Shown piece by piece: positions 11,363 to 25,344 of a stretch of 64,000 nt of DNA (position 1 is its first letter; the number at the start of each line of letters is the position of its first letter). The stretch covers positions 1-64,000 of the forward strand of contig JAMXBD010002747.1 in assembly GCA_024138025.1 (NCBI GenBank). The letters are read 5' to 3'. A model generated the notes under the pieces. That model made no database searches. It was not told where the DNA came from and was given only the letters and a program-made list of their open reading frames with translations. A program made the position numbers and the translations under genes. Origin of the DNA: Combretum micranthum (Eukaryota; Streptophyta; Magnoliopsida; Myrtales; Combretaceae).

Positions 11363-12232
11363 ATAATATGTATGTATAAACATGTTCCGTTCATGTACAT
11401 GTATCTAATTTGACAAGCATAAATATATAGATTTCCTGCAGAGATTCTTTATCTAATTATAAAAACTTAAGTTTAATATTATATAGTTAAGAAGCCAACG
11501 AAAGTCAAATTCATACCCGCCTTATTTATTTATTTCCCAAACGAAGATCCCTCGCCATAACACACAAAAGTAACACTTGAAAATGTGGCAACATCAAATT
11601 AACCTTAATTCCTTCACCAAGAAGACTTATTTATTTATTTTATTTTTAAAAACCTTTGAGAAGGAAATATATATATTATATTGCTCTTCGGCCACATAGA
11701 AATTATAGGAAAATTATGTTGAGTTCATTTTTAGATTCTATATTAGTGACATAATTGAGGTAAGGTTGAAGGGATAACAACATACATATTTACACATTTC
11801 ATGAGTTTATAGAAATTGTAGGATGATTCATGATTAATTTATTGAGAGTTTTAATTGGTAAATAAGCTAAACAGGAAGAACATAAACACCACACAAGCAC
11901 ACACATGCATGAGGATTATATTTAAATTTAACAATGATATGAATTTAAAGATCCACAATTATAAAGTTGAAAATAATAAAATATTAGAAATAAGATGACA
12001 TGCGTATATGTCTCGGTTCTAAAGTGATTAAAGGAGAAATTGTAATATTTTATAAAGTTCTTGATAGAAGAGAGTAAACAAATATACGAATAATTATTTA
12101 TACATACTTGGCCATGGAAGGAAATGTATAGTTAATTTCAATTTGTATGTCAAATAAATATAATTTAAGTAGATAAGTAAACTAATGTGAATTTTTTATT
12201 GGAAAATTATAAAGAGATTAACTAAATAAATA

Positions 12233-14170
12233 TGTAAGAACCCATATATGTTTAGTCTTTCGAGAAAAGTATTAGACGAGCATTAAATAACTTTAATTTA
12301 ATTAAATATGTTAGTTAAGTAAAATTGGATAAAAAGAGAAAGAAATTAAATATCTATATATATGAACATGTTCAGGCCTCATGGAACTTGAAAAGAAAAT
12401 TTTACTAGGACAACTTCAATTTTCATATTAACAGGTAAGAAGGATTATATGACTATTTATGTGCTGGGATAGGAAAATCACATCAAATATAGACAAAAAC
12501 ATGAATTAGAAACAAAAGAAGCGCAATGAGAATAAGTATAAATATTTATACTTTAACTAAAAAGTAAGTAATGAACTTAATTAAGTTTAATCACTAACAC
12601 TTGATGAAATAAACATAAAATAAGGAATCGAACTTGAAATAACAATTAAATACAAAACAAGAAAGATAGGCATCATTGTGATACCTTTCGAACCCCTAAA
12701 GTAACAAAGGGAAAAACATATACAAAATAATTAGTTTAAATCGATAATTAAAATTCTATGCTCAATAAATTTTCTAATACCTATTCATTTATTAAAATCG
12801 ATTTTAAAACATGATAGGTTTCTGTGCATGAATATGAGTATAGTAATGAGTATCTGTTATCTCGATTCTCAAGGGATATAAATCCATCTTCGAGTTTTCT
12901 TGTAGATTTCTACGACCATTATACAAGATAAACATGTGAGTATATTCCGATGATCTTCATATCTGCTTGTGCTTGTAGTTTAGAGTATGATATTTTGTTA
13001 ATATAAATTAAATGATTCATGTATGGAGTTAAGAAATTTACGTTTGTGGTTGCTCGTGTTTGTTATCTGTGTTAAAATACCATACATTACTATGAATATT
13101 AAGAATTGAGTGTTGTTTAATCATTTTGATCTTTGCGAGTGTCTGATAATTGTATGATCGCCAAATGAATGGACTTAATATCTATTGGTGTGATAATTAT
13201 AAAATTGAGCATGCATTGCATGATTGCATGTAGAAGGCCATCACCACTATACTTTGACTCGGATGGGCCACACGTCCTGTGAGGACAGTGAACATGGAGG
13301 ATCGAAGTGGTATATGCCTAGCGTGTACCATGAGCCTTGTTCTAGGGAATGGAAACTAAGTTGTCCTAAGGAAACGACTCATCTCCTAGGATCGCGCCAA
13401 GTCATTATTAAGGATATTTTTTCTTTCAATGGGATGTTGTTTATATGTATATTATTTTTTTATATATGAATATTATTTTCTATATATGAAAAACTCCTTG
13501 AATAAATTGATTCCCGAGGTATTAGCGGTCTGAGTGTTGATGTGTGGATGTACCCTGACCCTGGATTCGAAGGGCGTAAATCCGAATATATATATATGGC
13601 TACCGGTTAGCCATATATATTTGTTCATTTGCTTGTCTGCATTACATATACTTGTTTAATAACTTGTTTGCTTTTGCTTTTGCTTGAACGATATGGAGCG
13701 AGGATATATTTCACTCAACTAGCTGTAGCTGACTCCTCAATAGTTTGCTTTTGCAGGAAAATTGAAATCTGGGAAGGGGTAGGATCTGAGTGCAGAGCAC
13801 ACCAAGGATCAAACTTCACAAAATAAGTAGATGATTGTAAATTTAAAGGAATAAACCTAGCTAAGACAATAAACATAAAATTATAATATTTTTCTTAATT
13901 TAAACCTAGTTGATATATTGTGTTAAACCTAGGTTTACTTATATTTTCGTTCGGTAGGATATCTGATTCTCTGCGATCTTTGTGATCTGTGGAAGTTTCG
14001 GTATCCAATAAATTATTTTCATAATAAATTTATATATGTATAATACAATGACGGGATAATTAATTAGAGTCTTGTAAACTCTGACTTACAAGGCGATCCT
14101 CATGTTACGGGTGCACACGTGATATAGTGATTCAGGGCAATCCTACTAGGCCCCCTCTGAGGTCATTACA
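12233..14170 (+). mobile_element. Probable LTR G, relative of the long LTR family
   Basis: The left end TGTAAGAACCC and right end GAGGTCATTACA are like the ends of copies B-F (TGTAAACCCC, GAGGCGTGACA). The interior shows family landmarks in the same order: a GCTTGTGCTTGTAGTTTAG stretch (12965), GCATTGCATGATTGCATG (13211), an ACCCTGACC...GAAGGGCGTAAATCC block (13552) and a TTTTGCAG|G acceptor-like site (13751-13757). Length is about 1.9 kb, shorter than the others. No TSD is visible, so the outer limits are tentative. The open stretches 13224-13469 and 13629-13826 are chance frames in this block. Confidence 0.55.
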
Positions 14171-14393
14171 CTTTCCTACTTTCAAATTTTATTTTTTAAT
14201 TCCAACTTTTAATTGGTAAATGATAATTATAATTTTTTTAAGTTTTAATTTTCTTTTATAATGTTTTCAATATTTAATGACTAAGAAATAAAAATGCATA
14301 ATATTTATGCAACTATTATTAATATAAGATTTAATTTTCTCTTTTGCAACAACACATAAATATAAAATAAATATAAGCTGATAATATATATTG
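14171..14393. other. Short AT-rich spacer
   Basis: No feature seen between LTR G and the TIR element. Confidence 0.5.
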
Positions 14394-15251
14394 GGGATAA
14401 TGAAAAATGATACCTAAACTTTCACAAAATGGTTCAATCAGGTACCTGAAATTTGGTTTTAAACAATTTAGTATTTGAAGCAAGTTTTTTAGCACATTTT
14501 TCCCACTAAATTTGATTTTGAATAATTGATACCTGTAGATGATTGGGTTATAAACCCCTAAAATTTTCGGTTAATTTTAAGTTTGATCTTAGAATTAAAA
14601 ATCAACCGGAACCCTAAAGGTCAACAAAAGTCTAGTACAAACCCTAGAATTTAGATCCAACATTCTCGTATTCGTTAGCCCTAAAAGATGAAGTTGAGAT
14701 AATTGGTGAAATTAGTTCGTAATAACTTGAGAAAACATAAAAATATCAAATTCACGAATTTCGAGTGTCCTTCGGACTCAATCGAGAACAGTTCTTGAAA
14801 AGCGTGTTCAGGAGCTCAGAATAGTAAAAATATTCCGATAACACCGTTAGGAACGATTTAATACAAGGATTTCAAAAATATCAGTTTCAATTTTTCAGTA
14901 ACAAAAAATAATAGATATCGCATTTATATGTATTTTCTTACTACCGGTATTTTACTAGTCACATCTACTTTACATTACACTATTCATTATTGTTCTACAC
15001 TATTTTTCTATCTCTACTTTTTCTAACACCTACTCTTACAACACCATAATCTATTATCTTTACTTTTTACCTTTCTCATAACTTTATATCATATCTACTT
15101 TACAATTTATTACTTTAAAACACAAAAATCCAAAAAATTACATCTCCCTCTCCCTTCTCTCTCCTTGGCTAGTGTCTCCCCCTCTCTCTCTTCCGCTTAT
15201 ATTTTTCAATTTTTCTTTAACTTAATCACTCAAAAATCCTTCCCATTTTCC

Positions 15252-15259
15252 TATAAATA
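15252..15259 (+). promoter_or_regulatory. TATA box of LTR B
   Basis: TATAAATA followed within 25-35 bp by a pyrimidine-rich TTTCACTTCATTC initiator-like stretch. The same pair occurs in LTRs C and D. Confidence 0.6.
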
Positions 15260-16573
15260 CCCCCCTCCTCTTTCACTTCATTCGCACATCTTCTACTCAT
15301 AAATTTCACTCCCAAAACTCTCTCCAATTTCCCTCTCAATTACTATCCCAAAATTCTCTCAAATTCTCCTCTCATACTACAAACACTACCACAATTCTTA
15401 CTTTAGGTAAGAATTTTCTTTAAAACTTTCTTACCATGTCATGTAACTTTACATCACCATGGTGTGAGTTTCTAAACTTAATGTTATGGAAGCTACACTA
15501 TGTTCATGTATTGTTCTTATTCATTAATATGTATTCATATATTTCTATGTTCTTATTTTACTTTTGCTCATATTATTATTGATTTTATATTAATCTCTTA
15601 TATATATGTAACTAGATATAATTATGTACTTATATAAATCTTTAGTGCATATAAGCTCATTGTTATTTATTTACTTCCAAGTTATGCAATTTATTTATTT
15701 ATTTCATGTTATTTTAATATTAGTCTCTAGTCTTAGACTTGTCCTTATCAAGTAAAACAATATTTGCTTTCTTTTTCCTATTTCTTTTGGGACTAGTCCA
15801 TTCATAGTCCCGGGATACCTTGATGAAGCTAAGGTTCCCAATACTTGACATATTTCTTTACTTGCTTATTTTATTACACATTATGTCTTTCTTATGTTTC
15901 CATAATTTTATGATTCCATATTCATGATCATGCATGAACATATTGATTTTGTCTCAACAAGATAAAGAAGGAAAAGTTTTCTTAAAAAAATAGAAGTTCA
16001 TATCTAAAAATAAAATGTTGATATGAAGGAGTGATTTCTCATAAACTTAGGAAAATTATCTTAACAAATCTTTTCTAGAAATCTAGAGGAGTTCATCATA
16101 AACCTACAAAATTTTTAAACGATACATACATACACTTTACAAAGTCATTCTTGATTTAAACAAAAGTTTTACTAAACTTCGCTTTTCATCAATACTTTGA
16201 TTTCAAATAAGACTAGTTTAACAAAAACCAAGAAATCTCCTTTCATAAAAATGATCTTAAGAAATAAGATTAATAAACAACTTAGGAAGTCGCTTCTTTA
16301 AATATAGAATTATTACGACTTCCAAAAGTATTAGAAACTAAGCTATAATAAATTTAGAAAATGGATATCATTCTTTTGAAATTTAAAAAGGCTAAGGAGA
16401 TGGAATTAAGGGAAAGAAAATACCCTTTCAAAATGACTTGAGAAACTTTCTAGCAAACGAAGAAGAAATTCTCAAAAGTTTTACTTTTCCAAAGTTTTAG
16501 AAGACTTTACTTTTACCAAAAATTTATGGTTGAGACAACTTCATTAAATTCATGCATTTAACATGAGTAAATG

Positions 16574-16598
16574 AATATATATATATATATATATATAC
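16574..16598. repeat. (AT)n microsatellite inside LTR B
   Basis: TA tract followed by a TTCAAAGG block. The same tract is at the homologous place in LTR D (39740). Confidence 0.85.
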
Positions 16599-18845
16599 TT
16601 TTCAAAGGTCTTACAAACTATTATTATATCTATCTCTTTGATACAAGTTTTTGTAAAAAGAAGAAAGTAGGTTTTGTAAAATTCGTGATGAATCTGATCA
16701 CCACTATTTCGGACCTCAAACAACTTAGTTTGATCAAAGTAGTTTTATAATTGGATAGATCTTTTCGAATAGGTAGAAAACGTATATTATATGCGCAATT
16801 CAAGTTAAAATGACCAAGTTATGCCATTTTAAGTTGGAATTACCCTCTATACGAATTTTAACGATCTTATGGCATAGTTTTTTAAAAGTACATAGTATCA
16901 ACAAGAAATACTCATTAAGGGTATTCTTCTTGATTAGGTGATCCCGAGGAGGAGTGTACATATCCGGAGGATTATTACGATTAGTGGAATTCTCGATCGA
17001 CTCATCCATCAGGAAAAAGGTGTCATCATGGCTTTATTTCTCATACTTATGATTGTGCTTCTAAATTTAGTTGCATTAGAATTTAGGCAAGATAAAATGG
17101 AAGTTTTATGATAAAATGTTGAAAAAATATTATGTATATTGAAGCATGAATTGCTTGAAATAAAGTTGTATATGTATTATTGCATTGAAGTGTTTGAAAT
17201 TGGTTGCTCACTTGAAAATAAACTAAAAACAACTAGAATTTAATTAAGAATTTATGCATGTACTTCATATGTTAAGTCACATTGCATTCACTATTATACA
17301 ATTGGTGGGACAAGTGTCTAATAGTGATGGTACGCATAACCGATATATCATGTAGGTGGCGAGTAGGAGCCGGTAAAAACTACATAAATTGGTGATTAGT
17401 AGGAGCCTGTAATAACTACATGTTTTTTATGGCATATAGAGTTGGTAAGATTTATAAAAAATGTTTTAAAAAGAATTTGTGGCCATAATTGGCCAATACC
17501 TAACCCCGAATGAAGGGCGTAATTCATTCAACATATGATTCCCGGAAAGTCATATGTCTTGTATGCTCATGTGTTTGTTGCATCCCATTTGCTTGCCTAA
17601 TAAACTTGGTTGATATTTTACTTCAAGTATGAATTTTTGGGATTTACTCACTAAGCTCGTAAGCCTATGCCCCTATAGATATTTACATTCTCAAGAACAC
17701 CTGTTTTTGTACCCAAGGTCTTCTCATATCACGTAAGTTTTCTTTTCGAACTTTTGAAGGAAATCTACTTAAAGGATTAGATTAGAATTCCTTTGAAATC
17801 TTGATGTAGTACTAAATTATTGTATAGACTATTAGTTATTTCGATCTTTGGGATTTAGTGTGGGAATGCCCTTAAGAATCATGTAATAGACCTTTGATTA
17901 TGAATATTATGATCTATTTTATTTCTGAATCCTTGTATGTTCATTTTTACTTACTTAAAACACACTTCCTAAAAGTGTCTTCTATTATCATGCTAGATGC
18001 CTTACTTGTAATACTAAGACTTTCGCGTGACTAAGGTGGTCATTCTTAAGTCTTGATATTATATGTGGCAGGTTGCTACGTTTAAGGTACCTTCGAGGCG
18101 TGACAATCCGGTTGCAATGATCACGTGTGTATAGCATTTGGCTTGCACTACACATGGCTTTAGAGAAGTGACTTGGCAATGACATGTAAGAATGACTTAT
18201 GGAGAGATGACAAGGAGGAGGAGTAAGCAATCTTAGATAACTCGAATGCACACGTGATAGGCAGAGGAGCTATGCGCATCAACCCGACAGTTCTTAGAGA
18301 GAGCAATCCATTCTTCATTCTAAACCTTGTTTGATCTCTATGATTACAATCCGATGGTACAACAATGTTTCTTTGAACATATGAAAAACTTCTAAATGAA
18401 GAGGACTCCTGAGATATTTATAGAGTTTAATTGTTGAGAGCATTCGTTAGATCAAGGTATATCAATGGCTCAAATGAGTCCTTCTTATGATGGATCATTC
18501 CATGGGCTCATTTAAGTTTAATCCCATGGAGAGCCTCTTTTAAGTACATGAGTTTTTTCAAGAATGTTTGAGAGCGGACAAGTCGGTCCAACAGTCCTTA
18601 TTCTAAGCCCATCATATCGAATCTCTCATAAGTTATCCCAAAGTGTGGACTTGAATCTTTAGGCCTTGTTACTTATCCCGATAGTCAAATCTAAATATTT
18701 TATATAATTAAATTAGCCATCAAAATACCTAAAATAAGTTTTTGCGTACATTTTTCCTTATAGCCAAATTATTCAAAACCAAAATTCAGATACCTAATTG
18801 AACTTTTTGCAAAAGTTGAGGCATGTTTTTTATATTAACCCTATA

Positions 18846-20393
18846 TAATAAATATTAAGAACTATAATGATGTTTTAATTAATGGAAGAAAATAATTTAT
18901 TGAAACTATAATTGGTATAAAATTGAAAATCATATGCCCATTTTTAAAATTAGAAGTATGATCTAATCATTTTCCATCATTGAGTAAGATATGTGTTAGA
19001 TGTCTAAACTGATAAGAAGCCAAATCTAATCACAATTATCAAATATAATTAATTTACTCATTATCTCCTTTATGATTTTACAACATATTTTGTTTATCTT
19101 TGTATTTGATTGGCTAGATACAATATATTTTGTTTGAACACACTATTTTTTTTTCCACTTGCATAGTTAAGGCTTATACATATATTAATTTCAGTTTAAC
19201 CAATGTTTCTAATTATGATTATTAGTCCTTTCTTTTGAATTTCATTAGTATAGATTCATTATTTTATTTTTTCACTTTCATTTTGTTTTATATACGGTTA
19301 TTTAATATCAAAATTTTTTTCATATAAGTTCTTTAAGATAAAAAGGTTTTTCAAATAAGTTGATATACAAGAAATTTATGGTTTAAGTACCACATTAATA
19401 TGAAAATAATTTATGAAAGTTAATAAATTTTCATATTCATGTTTTCTTGTTTGTTTTGTAGGCATATGGATATATCTTTAATGGATAAAATTAATTGCAA
19501 ATAGCATAGTGTCATGTACTTTAACATAAATAGTTATAATGATCCCTATTGATATTTTGTTTCTTTCCTTTTCTTTTTTTGAATTTTTAGGAATTTGTAT
19601 AGAATTTTTTTACCTTTTCCATTCTTTCTTTGTCAAACATTCATTTAATTAATTCTATTTTATTTATGGCCAATGTAATTTTTTTTAAACTATTTGATTT
19701 CTCCACACAAAAACAGGTTCATGAATGCTAATATTTGTTTATAAATGATAAAATACCTTTTGGAAAAAGTGACAACTTTTTTTGTGTTAAAACTAAAAAA
19801 AAACCCTTATTTAATACTACAAAATTATTACACAAACCACACATATAGTAGAAAGGGTTGTGATCCTTACAAGATTGTAATATTACTCATGACACTGGAC
19901 TTTTTTTTTTTTTTTCATAATTATAAGAGGGTTGGGAATTCAAGTCCAATACATTTACTTAGGAGATTAGGTATACCTCTCTAAGTAATATGGCCATCTT
20001 TCATGGTAATTGATCTTAACTAAAATTTGCCCAGTACAATGCATAGTTTGCTCATTTAATAATAAAGTAATAACATAATATTATCTATATTATAATTAGT
20101 GTTATCATTGTTGTGGTTTCATTGAAGGTATACCCTTAGAAGAATGGCTATAAAAATTAAAAATTAGAATTTGGTGTATGTAGTATTAAACTTTTTAAAT
20201 ATAACAGAATTGCATATAAACAAAAATTTTTCCTACAAAAGGATCTAAACTGTTTAAATCTTGCATCAACATACTTTTAGCTGAAATCTAGCCAAAAGTC
20301 TGGAGATATGTTGATATAGAAAGAAATATCTATTTAAAAAAAATTTTCTCCCTCCTAATTCGCATATTTGTATTTTTCTTTCTTACTTTCCCC

Positions 20394-20439
<46 letters not shown>

Positions 20440-20765
20440 GCTGCTTCTTCTTCCTTTAAAAAAAAAAAAAAAACAAAATTTGTGCATCCACTCATACCTC
20501 TTGATCCATACAAAACTAAGATTATTTAAAGACAGATAATAGTATAAAATAAAGGATAAAAAAGATATTAAAGCAAGCAAAGCTGACCTGTCTCCTCCAT
20601 CCTTAACCATTACCAAGTTGAAACTTACCTCATCATTGCTGACCTTCAATAGATGCAGACACTCAACATAACCTAGAAATTAAAGCCAACATAGAGACCA
20701 AACTCGGCAAATCCACCATCTCTGTCATCGTGTCCCTTGTAATCTTACAAAAAGTTGAGCTTAGT
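18846..20765. other. AT-rich DNA without recognisable genes
   Basis: About 1.9 kb, low complexity in places (T and A runs near 19140, 19900 and 20458). The open stretches 19745-19984 and 20383-20649 have no recognisable domain, and the latter translates a microsatellite. The last 180 bp (20580-20765) are more GC-rich and resemble the DNA on the other side of LTR C. Confidence 0.55.
20393..20439. repeat. Compound (CT)n(AT)n microsatellite
   Basis: CT run (20393-20415) passing directly into a TA run (20416-20439), followed 18 bp later by a 15-A tract. Confidence 0.9.
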
Positions 20766-20940
20766 TGTCACGTCTCGAGGGGTACGATAAACGTGATAGT
20801 CCGTCATACACAATATTAAAGCCTATGAATGACTTCCTTAGTCACATAAAGGCTTTCATATCGTACATAAGGCATACAACACATTAGAGAGAAGCATCGA
20901 GTAATAATTTACTTTGATAACAATTGAATAACAAGATAAA

Positions 20941-21064
20941 AGGAATACTTAGTATGAAAAATGAATAAGATTAATTATAATTCTTAGAGTATACCCGACA
21001 AGAGGAATACTTAGTATGAAACATGAATAAGATTAATTATAATTCTAAGGGGTATACCCCGACT
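20941..21064. repeat. 62-bp tandem duplication in LTR C
   Basis: 20941-21002 and 21003-21064 are near-identical, both starting AGGAATACTTAGTATGAAA. The other family copies do not show this doubling, so it looks like a recent local event. Confidence 0.85.
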
Positions 21065-23890
21065 AATGTCTTTAAGATTACACTACTACATTTCCGAAAA
21101 ATCTTCAAAATATAAACATATCGTATATAACTCATAAGGAAATTACATGAAAGTATCCACCCTATGTTTTCACTCCTTCCACAAAAGCTTAAAGATTTTC
21201 CATTGATTTCCTTAATATTTCGATCCTCGAATGTAATTGTAGACATACCTGTTTCAATAAAAGCCTATGGAGGTGTAAGCTTACAACGAGCTTAGTGAGA
21301 TATTCCCTTTTTATTCGTACCGTGATTTCAAATATGTTTATTAATTTTCATGCATATACTCTACATGCTATACAACAATCATATGAATACACAAATATAT
21401 ACACTTATCCGAAAACTATATATAGAACAGATTTATTCCTTTGTATCGAGGGTTAGGGAATGGTATTTAAGGGTCTTCACGATCCTCTACTGCTAGTCCC
21501 TGGGTGTATCTTACCCTCAGCGATCGATAGTGCAACCATCCTTAGAATGTATCCACAATATGCCTCAGTTTCCTAAGAATGAGCATAGCGCGAGCTATCT
21601 TGACCTCATACCTTCCGATTCTTGTGTGTAGTAGTAGCAACTTTTGACATGTGACTCTATGGATGCAATGCATGCCCATTTAATTTATATCAAAACCGAG
21701 TATAATTAAGGTATACTTAAAGGCGATCAAACAAACATCATACGCACATAAGCAGCAAGTAATGTTAATGATATACTTAAACAACTATTTGTGGGTTCTG
21801 ATATGCTTAGCATCCATTGTCACGCTTACATAAAAATATATACATATAAACCATACCCCATACATGTTCCTTTTATCTTGTACCTATAGATTTAGTGCAA
21901 CTATCCCAAGGTAATGAAATTCAGAGGGAAAACCCACTGGTCCATATCGAAATCTTCTTACTTGTAGTAATCATCGAGAAGGAAAGTAGACAAAAGAAGT
22001 ACCTAGGATGAGTATCTCATAGAAGTTCTACTTAAACGTTTTAATTCTATTTTGTTATTTTTGTCAAATTCGAAATATGTGAAATTCTAATTTAAAATGG
22101 CCATAACTTGCTCATTTTAACTTGGAATTTTGCATATAAAATGTCATTTTCTACCTACTCAAAAATATCTATCTATTTCTAAGGTTTTTTTTAACATTCA
22201 AACTTGTTTAGGTTCAAAAATGGGTCGGTACAACTCTGGCACGAAAATTCCAACTTCAAATTTTAACTTTTCTAAATTCTTTTTCACTCGAAAGTTCCAT
22301 AGAAACCACAAAATATTTATATAATTGAACATTCCTTTTAATATATACATAAACTCATATTATATGTATGATTCTAGTGATGTTGTCTTAAAAATAAAAT
22401 TTGCAAACAATATTTATAAAAGATAGAGTTTAGTGAAAAGTCACTCCTTGATTTGTAATTAAATTTGCTAGTTTGTAAACATGTGATCAATCAACAAGGA
22501 AATCGTGATTCACTATATTTTGAAATCCCAAAGGTCTCATATTTGAAAAGAATTTTATTTAATAATTTATTTTACAAGACATGGTTTTACTCGTTGGTGG
22601 TATGAAACTCTAAATATATTTCCTTATAGAAATTTCCTTAGGTTGATTCACAATTGAAACTCTAAATTCTTAGATTATGTAAATATGAAACTCAATTATA
22701 GAAAAATCATGGTTTCATATTTTGAATATTCCATCCTTATATTTAACTTCTTTTAACAAATTATTTTACAAAACATGAAACTTTATGTGGTTGTGAGGAA
22801 AATTGTTCTAAGTTGTATATAAAAACCTTTTAAATTTTAGCTTATGAGGAAAATTAAAGGAATAGCTTGTTTTAAATTTTTATTCTCATAATGATTCTTT
22901 TCTAAACCCATAATTTTTCAACATATGGACCTTTGTTAGAAAAACCTTTAGTTTGTTTCAAGCAATTGTCTAATTATTATAAATATTATTTTTATTTCCT
23001 TAATTTCTTAAAAGAAATGGATTTTAATTTTTAAAACTTAGTTCCTTGAGTTGTATACCGATTTATTTCTAAGTGGGTTTTTAACTATTGAGTTTATTTT
23101 AAACATGACTTAGAAAAATTGTTTGATTTTTAGAATTTGCTAAAGCGTTGGTGATAATCTTACAAATAAATTTTTAAGAAAAATTTACATAAAAAATAAT
23201 TATCAAAATTAAATTTTGAAACAATAATTTTTATCTTATGGTTTGAAAAGGAGTGTGTAATGAAGTTACTTAGTTAAATTTAGCATAATAATATCACTAA
23301 AAATTATGATGGACTTTGCTAACTTTTGAAAAATGATTTGTTGAAACAAAACTTTAAGTCTTTGATGGAAAATCTTTTCTAAGTGACAAAAATTTATTTT
23401 CAAAGAGAGTTTAGTCTTATTTTCTTTATTAAAGAAAGAACTCATCTTTATTTTTATTGAGGCAACAACAATATGATCATGCATGAACATGAACTTGTAG
23501 TTAAGTACCATGAATAAAAATAATTTGTATAAAAGATAAAAGACATACAAATTAAATAAGCACATAATAAAAGTCAAGTATTGGGAAGTCTTAGCTTGTA
23601 TCAAGACTTATCAAGACTTCTCGGACTTAGACATGAGCAAGTCTTTTAAGAAAATAAGAAAACAAATAAGAAAATCATGGGAGTTTTATATTTATTTTAA
23701 GGCTCCCCGGACTTAGATTATGAACAAGTCCAAAAAGAAAGAAGAAAAATTGTTTTGACTTGATGAAGACAAGTCTAAGATTAAAAAAGACTAGTCTTAA
23801 CAAAATTACATAAAATAAATAAATAAATTGCAAGAAATATATAAGAGCATAAATAATAAAAGTTAAGTTAGTGAGCTTATAGGCTCTAAG

Positions 23891-23916
23891 AATATATATA
23901 TATATATATATATATA
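23891..23916. repeat. (TA)n microsatellite in LTR C
   Basis: TA dinucleotide tract of about 26 bases. Confidence 0.9.
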
Positions 23917-24313
23917 CAAGTAACTATATTTAGTAATATATAGAAGTTAGATTGGAAGCAATAAACAAGCATGATATAATATCAACATAACAATAAAATT
24001 TTTGCACAAACAAGAACAAAACATGAACATATTATTGCTTCCATAAGTCTTATGGGTTTAGGAAACATACACTATGGTTATATTAAGTTACATAACATGA
24101 AGATGAATGTAGGAATCTTTACGTAAAATTATTTGTTAGTTAAAGAAGAAATGAAGTTTTGGTAGTAATATGTAGTTGGTAGTTTTATGAAAGAAGAGAG
24201 AGTTGGGAAGAGAATTTAGAGAGGAAAAATTAAAGAGAGAAGTTAAGAAAGGATTTTGGTAGAGTTTTGTTATAGTAAAAGAAAAGTGTGTAAGGAGTGA
24301 AAGAGGAAGGGAT

Positions 24314-24321
24314 ATTTATAC
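24314..24321 (-). promoter_or_regulatory. TATA box of LTR C
   Basis: Minus-strand TATAAATA followed by TCCCTTCCTCTTTCACTCC, matching the TATA and pyrimidine arrangement of LTRs B and D. Confidence 0.55.
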
Positions 24322-25344
24322 GAAAAGTTGGAGAAAAATTATAGTTAATTAAATAAATGAAAAAAAAAGAAAATTGATAGCATGAAGGAGAAGAGTACGT
24401 AATTAAAAATTAATTTTAGAAGAAAAGTGTAAGAGAAGTTTAGTAATATATGGTATAGAATTTTTATGGGAAAAAAATTGTAAGAAATAAGTATATAGGT
24501 TGTAAGAATAGGTAGTAAGAAAAAGTAGAGATAAGTGAATAATACTAAATAGTAGGAATGGTACAATGAATAGTAAACAAGATAAGTAAATCACCAGTAG
24601 TAAAGAAAATAAGTATAAAAATATTATATCTGATATTTTTAGATATCGAAAAATTACAAAAATGATATTTTATAAATCCTTACAAAATTACAAATCTATA
24701 TTGATTTCCAAAATATTTTTAATATCCCAACCTCTGGACACACGTTTCAAGAACTAATCTAGTTCAGGTCCAGAACGATCAAATATTTTATGAATATGAC
24801 CTTTTTAAGTTGTATCACATTATTTGAAACTGTTATATAAGGTTATCTTATTGTTATTGTTTTAGGGTTCCGCATGCGGGATTGTCGAATCTATATTCAC
24901 TAAGTTTTGTTATTGCTCTAGGTTGACTTTAGGGTTTCAACTTGACTTCCAGCTTTTTGATTTACTCGTAAGATCCTATTTAATATTTTATAGTTCTCGA
25001 GATTGTTTAATCGAGTCTAGGGTTACGTGATAACTTGATTTGATTTTCTATATTAATTTAGATTATTTTATTCTAAAATTAACTGAAGAGTTTAAGGTTT
25101 TCAGATTTTTTCGTTGAATATTATTTGAATGTTTCGTTTCGATTTATGTGTTAGGAATCATATAGATGAAGGATTTCGAATCGAACTATTATTGAAATTC
25201 TTTTTTTTTCCCTTAAAGTCATGAAATTTCATATTTAATATTGTTTAGAGTTTGGTTTTAATTTGAGTTGATTTTTAAGGCTTTAGTTTTACATTTAACT
25301 TTAGGATTATTTTCTAAGATTACCAAAAAATTCAGGGGTTTACA

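Larger units (their letters stand above)
7688..12232. other. AT-rich intergenic DNA without recognisable genes
   Basis: About 4.5 kb of strongly AT-rich sequence with many homopolymer runs (for example around 7921, 8005 and 10704), short GT and ATAG tracts, and no open frame beyond 64 codons with any recognisable motif. Fragments such as 9360-9450, with repeated TTAATGTTTTA, hint at eroded MITEs, but no boundaries could be defined. Confidence 0.6.
14549..18105 (+). mobile_element. Long solo LTR B (Tekay/Del-like family)
   Basis: It starts TATAAACCCCTAAAATTTT (family consensus TGTAAACCCCT) and ends GAGGCGTGACA at 18095-18105, 3557 bp. Its order of landmarks matches D: TACAAGGATTTCAAAAATAT near 14870, ACTACCGGTA, a pyrimidine-rich stretch, TATAAATA at 15252, a GTAAGA donor at 15407, a GGGATACCTTGATGAAG block (15812), an (AT)n tract, TTAAAATGACCAAGTTATG (16804), TAG|GTGATCCCGA (16937) and AACCCCGAATGAAGGGCGTA (17502). 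No matching 5-bp TSD is readable. It has no coding capacity or internal retroelement domain. Confidence 0.8.
14394..18845. mobile_element. Element with long terminal inverted repeats, split by solo LTR B
   Basis: The left arm (14394-14470) reads GGGGATAATGAAAAATGATA then CCTAAACTTT, TTCAATCAGGTACCTGAAAT and TTGGTTTT. The reverse complement of the right arm (18845-18770) reads AGGGTTAATATAAAAAACAT then GCCTCAACTTT, TTCAATTAGGTATCTGAATT and TTGGTTTT. The arms match over at least 75 bp. Such arms are typical of Mutator-like and foldback elements in plants. Removing LTR B (14549-18105) leaves roughly 0.9 kb. Its interior (18106-18690) is less AT-rich but has no recognisable transposase. No clear 9-bp TSD can be read in the very AT-rich flanks. 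Confidence 0.65.
20766..25344 (-). mobile_element. Long solo LTR C (Tekay/Del-like family), minus orientation
   Basis: Read on the minus strand it starts TGTAAACCCCTGAATTTTTT at 25344 and ends GAGACGTGACA at 20766, 4579 bp. The flanks TTAGT (20761-20765) and TCAGT (25345-25349) form a 5-bp TSD with one mismatch. Family landmarks are present in order on the minus strand, including TATAAATATCCC (24321-24314) and TTAAAATGAGCAAGTTATGG (22119-22100). A local 62-bp tandem duplication lies near the end. No coding frame of note: the 112-codon stretch 23266-23604 has no recognisable domain and lies within the non-coding repeat part. Confidence 0.85.

Noticed and set aside
20383..20649. 88-codon frame with a repetitive tail
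   Set aside because: The tail translates the CT/AT microsatellite and the poly(A) run; no domain.
23266..23604. 112-codon minus-strand frame in LTR C
   Set aside because: It is within the non-coding repeat part of the LTR, has low-complexity composition and is not kept in the other LTR copies.
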